5,056 nucleotides of DNA from Sedimentibacter sp. Its GTDB lineage: Bacteria; Bacillota; Clostridia; Tissierellales; Sedimentibacteraceae. The position numbers were made by a program, and so were the translations under genes. Every line of letters begins with the position of its first letter. The stretch's first letter is position 1. Below, one piece after another: positions 1-5,056 of the stretch. The stretch covers positions 1-5,056 of the forward strand of contig JAQSYS010000166.1 of NCBI GenBank assembly GCA_029256005.1, written 5' to 3'. The notes under the pieces are model-generated. The model saw only the letters and a list, made by a program, of their open reading frames with translations. It did not search any database and was not told the origin of the DNA.

Positions 1-498
1 CACTGTCCTAGTAAACACTGGAGTATTGACAATTCCTATGGCTATCATAGTATTGGTAATGCTTGGTCCCAATGCCGATACGATAAATAATGCAAGAAGT
101 ATTGATGGGAATGCAAATAATATGTCCATGAAGCGCATTATTAAGGAGTCTACTTTTCCTTCAAAATATCCTGCTGCTATGCCAAATATCAGTCCAAATG
201 ATGCAGCTATGCCTACTGATATCAATCCTACCTTTAAAGAAACCCTCGCTCCGTAAATTATGCGGCTGAAAATATCTCTTCCAAAGTTATCTGTCCCCAT
301 TATATATTGACTGCTTGGACCGTCTAACTTGTCTTGAGTAAACATTTCTGTAATGTCATATGGAGCTATTTTGGGAGCAAGAATACTTAAGAACACAATT
401 AAAAGCACTCCAATTAATCCGACTCTTCCCATTGGATCTTTAAGCAATTCTTTTATTACATTTCCTATACCTTTTAAAATTCCGAATACTGTCTTCAT
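1..498 (-). CDS. DppC/OppC-type ABC transporter inner-membrane permease, 3' end cut by window edge
   Basis: This is one of the two membrane subunits of a peptide-type (Dpp/Opp/nickel) ABC importer. Only the first 166 residues are present, and the frame runs open through position 1; the family is usually about 280-310 aa, so roughly 120-140 residues are missing. The N-terminus carries a cytoplasmic leader and a first membrane segment at about residues 26-44 (OppC_N-type). The family hallmark MGTDNFGRDIFSRIIYGAR follows at 67-85, then hydrophobic segments at about 88-110 and 124-145, including MDILFAFPSILLAL. The conserved EAA loop that contacts the ATPase is outside the window. The ATG at 498-496 has an AGGTG ribosome binding site at 508-504, 5 nt upstream. 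It starts 12 nt after the stop of the partner permease and in the same frame, so co-translation is likely. Substrate cannot be read from the sequence; dipeptide, oligopeptide, nickel and muropeptide transporters share this fold. Confidence 0.93.
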   Translation of the reverse strand, partial: MKTVFGILKGIGNVIKELLKDPMGRVGLIGVLLIVFLSILAPKIAPYDITEMFTQDKLDGPSSQYIMGTDNFGRDIFSRIIYGARVSLKVGLISVGIAASFGLIFGIAAGYFEGKVDSLIMRFMDILFAFPSILLALFIVSALGPSITNTMIAIGIVNTPVFTRTV

Positions 499-510
499 AA
501 TTACACCTGC

Positions 511-1455
511 CTATTTGTAGGATATTCGAGGGTCCACGTAAGTGTAAAGTATATCGACTGTCAAGTTAACCATTACATATATAAATGCAATGAACAATAC
601 ACAGCCCTGAACTACGGGATAGTCTCTTTGGTTTATAGCAGTAAGAGTCATAAGGCCTAATCCTGGTATGGAGAAAATTTGCTCAGTCACCACTGCGCCT
701 CCAAGAAGTGAGCCTATCTGCATACCTACTAATGTTATAATAGGAATTAGTCCGTTTCTTAATGCATGTTGAAAAATTACAACCTTTTCTGAAGCACCCT
801 TTGCTCTTACTGTCTTTATGAAATCCTGTCGTAAAACCTCAAGTACTGACGAACGTGTCATCCTCATGACTGAGCCAGACATGCTTGTACCGAGAACTAA
901 TGAAGGCAGAATCATTATTTCCATGTTAACTGAAGGATTTTCAAAAAACTCCATATATCCAACCGGTGGATAATAGCCAAAGGCTAATGACAAAAACAAT
1001 ATCAGAAGAGTTGCATATGCAAAGCTTGGAACTGAAACTCCCAATAAGGCTAATACTCTCACTATTCCGTCTAACCATGTATTTCTTTTTAAAGCTGAAA
1101 TAATACCTAGGGGTATTCCTATAAAACATGATATTACAGCTGCCATAATTGTAAGCTGAGCTGTTATTTTAAATCGTGCCATTATTTCAGGGAATATTTC
1201 TTTATCTGTCCTGAAGGATTTCCCAAAATCACCCTTTATTACATTTGACACCCAATCAAAGTACTGCTTGTATAACGGCTGATCCAATCCGAATTTTTTT
1301 TCTAACTGGGCTCTCAGCTCAAGATTCTCTTCAATCCCCAAAAGACCTGATATAACGTCTCCAGGAATTAATTGCAAAACTAAAAATATACATAGACTAA
1401 TACCTATTAAAACAGGAATCAGCATAAGTATTCTTCTAATGATATATGATCGCAT
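511..1455 (-). CDS. DppB/OppB-type ABC transporter inner-membrane permease
   Basis: First membrane subunit of the peptide-type ABC importer, expected to dimerise with the DppC-type protein encoded next. Its 314 aa is close to the usual length for this family. The start MRSYIIRRILMLIPVLIGIS is typical, with TM1 at about 9-30. A periplasm-side or extracytoplasmic region follows, containing FGLDQPLYKQYFDW (55-68) and GDFGKSF (75-81). Further membrane segments lie at about 100-120, 131-160, 178-195, 236-258 and 282-304. The EAA loop that docks to the ATPase is clear at 217-238 (RAKGASEKVVIFQHALRNGLIP), followed by the conserved FSIPGLG at 261-267. The ATG at 1455-1453 has AGAGGAAG at 1470-1463 upstream; an in-frame stop at 1491-1489 rules out a long extension. 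The gene lies 152 nt downstream of the solute-binding protein gene, a gap that holds a stem-loop, and 12 nt upstream of the DppC-type gene. Complete and undamaged. Confidence 0.96.
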   Translation of the reverse strand: MRSYIIRRILMLIPVLIGISLCIFLVLQLIPGDVISGLLGIEENLELRAQLEKKFGLDQPLYKQYFDWVSNVIKGDFGKSFRTDKEIFPEIMARFKITAQLTIMAAVISCFIGIPLGIISALKRNTWLDGIVRVLALLGVSVPSFAYATLLILFLSLAFGYYPPVGYMEFFENPSVNMEIMILPSLVLGTSMSGSVMRMTRSSVLEVLRQDFIKTVRAKGASEKVVIFQHALRNGLIPIITLVGMQIGSLLGGAVVTEQIFSIPGLGLMTLTAINQRDYPVVQGCVLFIAFIYVMVNLTVDILYTYVDPRISYK

Positions 1456-1494
1456 TTCATCACTTCCTCTAAAAATAAAGATGGATACCTAATA

Positions 1495-1567
1495 CCAGTC
1501 AATAATGTCCTTTGCATATGTTTGGAGAATCACTTGCTATTACAAGAGATTCTCCATTTGACACTGG
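1495..1567 (-). promoter_or_regulatory. Intercistronic stem-loop between binding-protein and permease genes
   Basis: The core is a near-perfect inverted repeat. TGGAGAATC at 1523-1531 pairs with GATTCTCCA at 1548-1556; after an A:A mismatch, CTTG (1533-1536) pairs with CAAG (1543-1546) around a 6-nt loop. Outer arms CCAGTCAA (1495-1502) and TTGACACTGG (1558-1567) can pair over 8 bp with a 2-nt bulge. No T-run follows it on the transcribed strand, so it is not a classical intrinsic terminator. Its place just after the binding-protein stop fits a known pattern in ABC importer operons, where a hairpin protects the upstream message and lets the binding protein be made in excess over the membrane subunits. 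Partial termination or RNA processing is equally possible. The structure is seen directly; the role is inferred. Confidence 0.6.
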
Positions 1568-1574
1568 ATGCCTG

Positions 1575-1587
1575 TTCCTAATAGGAA
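1575..1587. repeat. 13-bp perfect palindrome
   Basis: TTCCTAATAGGAA has two 6-base arms around a single central base. It lies in the gap 21-33 nt after the stop codon of the solute-binding protein gene, just ahead of the larger stem-loop. It may add to the structured 3' end of that message or be a small protein-binding site. A palindrome this short can arise by chance in AT-rich DNA, so no function is assigned. Confidence 0.35.
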
Positions 1588-1607
1588 ATCTACTCTTTGA
1601 AATTCAA

Positions 1608-3176
1608 TTATTTTATAGTAACGCTGTTAAAGTTTTCTGCATCAAATGTTGTAGGTACAAATCCTTCAACGTTATTTCTAACGAAATAATACTCCATAGG
1701 AGATGCTATGAATAAATTAGGTACGTCATTCACGATAAGTTTTTGTGCTTCTTTGTAAATTGTTTCTCTTTCGGTTTCATCAACTGTAACCTTGCCTTGA
1801 TTGCACAGCGCATCTACTTCTGGGTTTGAATATCCCCAAACATTTGCTGAACCTTTTGAGGAGAAGAAGAATGCCACTGCTCTATTTGGATCAGTTCCGG
1901 CGCCATTTCTGCCAACCATCATTTCATGTGTTCTGTTTTTCCATGCATCTACATATTGACCTGATTCAAGGTTTTGAATAGTTGCTTTAATTCCAATTTG
2001 CTCCAACTGCTTTTGTAGAACTTCACCTGTCGAATTGATGTCATCCAATAACCCGACTGCTATGGTAGTCTCAAATCCGTTTGGATATCCTGCTTCCGCC
2101 ATTAACTGCTTAGCTTTTTCAATGTTTTGTTTATAAAGCTCCTCAGATTCAAAATCTATTGCCCATCTTCCCATTGCTGCCGGTACAAAACCCGTTACTT
2201 TTGCATTTCCATCATAAACTAAGTCTATTATCTCTTCTCTGTTAATTGCTAAACTAATTGCTTGTCTTACTTTTAATTCTTTAAACTTGTCTAAATCAAG
2301 GTTAAATCCTACATAGCTGTAGTCATTTGACTGATATTCCAATATATTTATGTCTTTATTTCCTTCAATCAACGGAATGCTTGAAGCTGGAAGCTTTATT
2401 ACATCAACGTTGCCTGTACGAAGTGCAGCAACTCTTGCTGATTCATCAGTCATAACATAATATTCTATTTTGTCTAATGTCGGTTTTCCTTCTACGAAGT
2501 AATCAGAGTTTTTTTCTAATATAACCTTATTGTCAGGTATCCACTCTTTTAACATGAATGGACCAGTACCACATGCTACTTGCATCAAGTTACTATTTTC
2601 TTCAATTACTTCTTTTGGAACAATTGCACCATATAGACTTGTTAAATTTGTCATAAAAGGGGCAAATGGTTCTTTCAATATAAATTTAATTGTGTAATTA
2701 TCTGCAACTTCAATAGCACTTATGCTGTCATAATATGATTTGCCTATTGCAGCTGTTTCAGGATTTAAAACTCTTTCAAAGCTGAACTTTACATCCTCAG
2801 CAGTCATTTCCCTTCCGTTGTGGAATTTTACACCTTCTCTTAATTTAAAAATGTACGTTAATTCATCCGGTTGTTCCCATGATTCAGCCAGCTCAGGCAC
2901 AAAATTCATTTCATCATCCACATCAATCAATGTATTATATATTTGTCTAAAAATTCTTATAGATGATGTTGACGATACAGTGTGTGGATCAAGTCCAACT
3001 GGCTCTGCGTCAGTACCATATTTTAAAACTTGAGCTGGTGCCTCCGCAGGTGTTTCAGATGATTGTTTTGGCTGTTCCTCAGATGTAGGCTGCTGTTGGT
3101 TACCGCCGCATGCTGTCAAAGCTAATGCCATTACAAGCATAAGTGCAATTAATGATAATACTTTTCTTGCTTTCAT
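1608..3176 (-). CDS. Family 5 extracellular solute-binding lipoprotein (peptide-type ABC importer)
   Basis: Substrate-binding component of the ABC importer, held on the outer face of the membrane by a lipid anchor. The 522 aa is normal for the family. Residues 1-23 form a lipoprotein signal peptide: positive start MKARK, a hydrophobic core, and lipobox LTAC with the lipidated Cys at 23. A Gln/Glu/Pro/Ser-rich linker follows to about residue 48. The mature domain begins LKYGTDAEPVGLDPH (51-65) and carries the SBP_bac_5 signature at about 97-136 (AESWEQ, LREGVKFHNG, AEDVKFSFERV), then GTGPFMLKEW (203-212) and VRQAISLAINRE (303-314). The ATG at 3176-3174 is fixed by an in-frame TGA 6 nt upstream and an AAGGGAGG ribosome binding site at 3192-3185, 8 nt away. 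It is followed by both permease genes. The ligand is not evident; peptides are the family default, and muropeptides are suggested by the amidase-like and AnmK genes upstream. Confidence 0.95.
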   Translation of the reverse strand: MKARKVLSLIALMLVMALALTACGGNQQQPTSEEQPKQSSETPAEAPAQVLKYGTDAEPVGLDPHTVSSTSSIRIFRQIYNTLIDVDDEMNFVPELAESWEQPDELTYIFKLREGVKFHNGREMTAEDVKFSFERVLNPETAAIGKSYYDSISAIEVADNYTIKFILKEPFAPFMTNLTSLYGAIVPKEVIEENSNLMQVACGTGPFMLKEWIPDNKVILEKNSDYFVEGKPTLDKIEYYVMTDESARVAALRTGNVDVIKLPASSIPLIEGNKDINILEYQSNDYSYVGFNLDLDKFKELKVRQAISLAINREEIIDLVYDGNAKVTGFVPAAMGRWAIDFESEELYKQNIEKAKQLMAEAGYPNGFETTIAVGLLDDINSTGEVLQKQLEQIGIKATIQNLESGQYVDAWKNRTHEMMVGRNGAGTDPNRAVAFFFSSKGSANVWGYSNPEVDALCNQGKVTVDETERETIYKEAQKLIVNDVPNLFIASPMEYYFVRNNVEGFVPTTFDAENFNSVTIK

Positions 3177-3264
3177 TTGTCATTCCTCCCTTAATTTTGA
3201 TTATTTATTTACCAGAGTTAAATTTAGCTGATTCTTGATTTTGATGGCACTAATGGTTCAATAA

Positions 3265-3292
3265 ACTTGAGAATATGCTTCGTTGTTCAAGT
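3265..3292 (-). terminator. Weak hairpin downstream of the serine hydrolase gene, possible partial terminator
   Basis: ACTTGA (3265-3270) and TCAAGT (3287-3292) form 6-bp arms. GAA (3271-3273) can also pair with TTC (3279-3281), giving a bulged 9-bp stem. On the transcribed strand the hairpin is followed by TTATT. The stem is short and GC-poor, and the T-run is interrupted, so at most it would cause partial termination between the hydrolase gene and the binding-protein gene. It may be a chance repeat. Confidence 0.25.
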
Positions 3293-3307
3293 CAGACATA
3301 AATTAAA

Positions 3308-4333
3308 CTATGGTATTAACCCCAAATTATTATAAATATAGCTATGTATTTCTTTTCTAAAGTCATTTAAGTTTTTTGTTTCATTTTCAGTATAGAGCCT
3401 GTTGGTAAATATTACTGCAGCTATATTTCTTTCCTTGCATATCCAAAGTGATGTCCCTGTAAACCCGGAGTGTCCACATCCATGTGGATAGGATTCTGTT
3501 ATTTGCCACCCAAGTCCTCTTTCAGTTCTATGTTCCTTCATAGAAGACTTAATTAACTCATTATCAGATGTCATATAATATTTGCACAAATCTACAAATG
3601 TTTGTACATCAGCAAAAATACCTGCATGCCCTGCAATTCCATTGAAGAAATAATATGCATTACCATCATTCACTTCTCCGACAAATGCATCACCATGCTT
3701 TCTCCAATTATTAAATTTTATGTTTCTTTCCTTACACATGTCTTCTTCAATAATATTTCCGTACGATGTAGGTGCTATATTAGTATTATTTTTTGGACAA
3801 TAGCATATATTTTTTATATTCAACGGCTGCTTTATATACTTTTCTAAACTTTCTTCAAGTGTTAACTTTGTTACACTTTTAATTATTTCACCGAGTAACA
3901 TGAAATTTAAATCGCTGTACAAAGTTCCTTCAAATTTCTCATACTGTCCGATAACCTTATTCATTACTTCAAATACAGTACCGTCTTCAGCATATAAGGG
4001 ATACCAGTCAATAATTCCTGAATTGTGAGTCAAAAGCCGTTCAACAGTTACATCACTCAGCCTTTTTTTTAATGTTTCAAACTCATTGACTATGGGTAGA
4101 TAAGCACTAACTTTTTCATTTAAATCAACTTTGCCTTCATTTACTAACATTAAAATTTCTGTTGAAGTGACAATTTTGCTTAACGATGCCACATCAAATA
4201 ATGTATCTATTTTTACATTACCAAATGCCTTGTTATAAATTGTTCCTTGGTTGCTAAAAATATGGCATACCGCAGAGGGAAAATATCCTTCACTAATATA
4301 TCTCTGTATGATTAAGTCTATTTGTTCATCCAT
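3308..4333 (-). CDS. Serine hydrolase, beta-lactamase/class C PBP family (AmiE-like), cytoplasmic
   Basis: Penicillin-recognising serine hydrolase of 341 aa. The catalytic SxxK motif is S50-L-S-K53, in FDVASLSK. The second motif is YSD at 139-141 (LYSDLNFMLLGEI), the variant common in this subfamily in place of YxN. The third is probably GHSGFTGTSLWI at 287-298, replacing KTG. LLTHNSGI (100-107) and VNDGNAYYFFNGIAGHAGIF (221-240) are further marks of the group that includes the B. subtilis exo-amidase AmiE. Unlike AmiE, this protein starts MDEQIDLIIQRYISEG, with no signal peptide or membrane segment, so it is probably cytoplasmic. Likely reaction (inferred): hydrolysis of an amide in muropeptides, such as MurNAc-L-Ala; esterase or D-aminopeptidase activity is possible. 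The ATG at 4333-4331 has GAGGT at 4346-4342, and an in-frame stop lies 6 nt upstream. The gene begins 38 nt after anmK, so the two are probably cotranscribed. Confidence 0.9.
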   Translation of the reverse strand: MDEQIDLIIQRYISEGYFPSAVCHIFSNQGTIYNKAFGNVKIDTLFDVASLSKIVTSTEILMLVNEGKVDLNEKVSAYLPIVNEFETLKKRLSDVTVERLLTHNSGIIDWYPLYAEDGTVFEVMNKVIGQYEKFEGTLYSDLNFMLLGEIIKSVTKLTLEESLEKYIKQPLNIKNICYCPKNNTNIAPTSYGNIIEEDMCKERNIKFNNWRKHGDAFVGEVNDGNAYYFFNGIAGHAGIFADVQTFVDLCKYYMTSDNELIKSSMKEHRTERGLGWQITESYPHGCGHSGFTGTSLWICKERNIAAVIFTNRLYTENETKNLNDFRKEIHSYIYNNLGLIP

Positions 4334-4371
4334 TAAAATTTACCTCATAATATTGTTTGTAAGTAAAGTAG

Positions 4372-5056
4372 TTAATTGCTCAATTTATTTATTAAATGTG
4401 AGGGCAAAGCTAATTTCCCCATTATAACCTTTCTGTCTGAACCTGTAGAGCTTGGAATATTATTTGTTTTTCCACTGAGAAATTCGTTGCCAAGTATTGC
4501 AAAAGCAACGGCTTCCTTTGCATCACCAGAAAAATCTAAGCCACTTATATCCTTAATATCCGCATTGATATATTTAGTCAGAAGCTTCATAATCACCACA
4601 TTATGTGCTCCGCCGCCACTTACATAAACCTCGTCTATTTTGCATTTATTAGATACAAACATTTCTAACTGATGCTGTATTGTTTTTGCCGTATATGCAG
4701 TAACAGTTGCAAGAATATCGTAATTACTCAAACCCTTTGCTTTTCCCATAGTATAAAGATTTTCAGCAAATTCAATTGTGTAATATTCTCTGCCTGTACT
4801 TTTAGGAGGAATTTTAGACATATAACTATCATTAAGCAATACTTCTTCAAGCCACTGTTCATCTATATTCCCTTTTGCTGCAAGCTTTCCACCTTCGTCA
4901 TAGGATGTTTTTCCATCAGTTATAATTCTCACTATTTCATCAATCAATACATTTGCAGGCCCCGTATCAAAAGCCAATACATCCTCTTCATTACCGCCTG
5001 CCTTTAATACCGTAATGTTTGCTATTCCACCTAGGTTAAGTAACACTCGGCTCTTT
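4372..5056 (-). CDS. anmK: Anhydro-N-acetylmuramic acid kinase, C-terminal part (5' end cut by window edge)
   Basis: AnmK opens the 1,6-anhydro ring of anhydroMurNAc and phosphorylates it with ATP, giving MurNAc-6-phosphate for cell-wall recycling in the cytoplasm. About 228 C-terminal residues are present of a family length near 370-390, so roughly 140-160 are missing beyond position 5056. The frame stays open to the edge (KSRVLLNLGGIANITVL), and the GTG at 5046-5044 is an internal Val codon, not the real start. Family motifs, in order: LLNLGGIANIT; FDTGPANVLID, whose Asp probably corresponds to the catalytic base; KIPPKSTGREYY; the ASKHA-fold nucleotide-site motif VSGGGAHN; SGDAKEAVAFAILG; and the C-terminal NIPSSTGSDRKVIMGKLAL. 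It ends at TAA 4374-4372, 38 nt before the serine hydrolase gene. Anhydro-sugars come from lytic transglycosylases, so the host should encode at least one. Nothing in the visible part looks damaged. Confidence 0.95.
   Translation of the reverse strand, partial: KSRVLLNLGGIANITVLKAGGNEEDVLAFDTGPANVLIDEIVRIITDGKTSYDEGGKLAAKGNIDEQWLEEVLLNDSYMSKIPPKSTGREYYTIEFAENLYTMGKAKGLSNYDILATVTAYTAKTIQHQLEMFVSNKCKIDEVYVSGGGAHNVVIMKLLTKYINADIKDISGLDFSGDAKEAVAFAILGNEFLSGKTNNIPSSTGSDRKVIMGKLALPSHLINKLSN

Noticed and set aside
26..256. Plus-strand open frame of 76 aa near the left edge
   Set aside because: It is antisense to the clear DppC-type permease, has no recognisable motif and no ribosome binding site that I can see. 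The other plus-strand frames (2740-3033, 3602-3847, 4376-4627, 4672-5007) are likewise antisense shadows of real genes.
499..513. The two permease genes share one reading frame, separated by a TAG stop and four codons, suggesting a fused or interrupted gene
   Set aside because: Both proteins have normal family ends (the DppB type ends DPRISYK) and starts, and the DppC-type gene has its own AGGTG ribosome binding site. Separate adjacent genes are the standard arrangement.
941..1129. Minus-strand open frame of 62 aa inside the DppB-type permease
   Set aside because: It is wholly contained in another frame of a well-supported permease gene and shows no family features.
1512..1715. Plus-strand open frame of 67 aa partly filling the gap between the binding-protein and permease genes
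   Set aside because: It runs through the stem-loop and into the antisense of the binding-protein C-terminus. Its Cys-rich composition looks like noise, and no ribosome binding site precedes it.
3221..3250. Possible promoter upstream of the binding-protein gene: GTGCCA (3250-3245), 18-nt spacer, TAAATT (3226-3221)
   Set aside because: Each box matches the sigma-A consensus at only 4 of 6 positions, which is expected by chance in AT-rich DNA. An alternative TTGAAC at 3261-3256 has no acceptable -10 box at the right distance.
3177..3307. Riboswitch or T-box leader in the gap before the binding-protein gene
   Set aside because: I saw no T-box sequence, recognisable riboswitch core or strong terminator/antiterminator pair; the gap is also short for most such leaders.
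3911..3919. YSD instead of the usual YxN motif in the serine hydrolase, as a sign of inactivation
   Set aside because: YSDLxF followed by LLG is a recurring form in AmiE-like members of this family, and the SxxK and GHSG motifs are intact.

Overview
The window is AT-rich, with short intergenic gaps and strong purine-rich ribosome binding sites, and every gene lies on the minus strand. Together with the lipoprotein type and ATA/AGA-rich codon use, this points to a low-GC Firmicute, most likely a member of the Clostridia. That placement is inference; no taxonomic marker is present.

Reading in the direction of transcription (from 5056 down to 1): (1) the C-terminal ~228 residues of AnmK, anhydro-N-acetylmuramic acid kinase, cut by the window edge; (2) 38 nt later, a 341-aa serine hydrolase of the beta-lactamase/class C PBP family with no signal peptide; (3) after a 131-nt gap with a weak hairpin, a 522-aa family-5 extracellular solute-binding lipoprotein; (4) after a 152-nt gap with a strong two-part stem-loop, a 314-aa DppB/OppB-type permease; (5) 12 nt later, the first 166 residues of a DppC/OppC-type permease, cut by position 1. 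The two ATPase genes that normally complete such a transporter (DppD and DppF types) would be expected beyond position 1.

The gene set suggests a cell-wall recycling locus. The transporter would import peptides or muropeptides, the serine hydrolase would remove the peptide or an amide/ester group, and AnmK would phosphorylate the freed 1,6-anhydroMurNAc to MurNAc-6-phosphate. AnmK is secure from sequence, and so are the transporter family assignments. The transporter substrate and the hydrolase reaction are inferred from gene neighbourhood only.

I saw no RNA genes, CRISPR arrays, mobile elements or broken genes. No gene-free stretch exceeds 300 bases. The most notable non-coding structure is the stem-loop between the binding-protein and permease genes.
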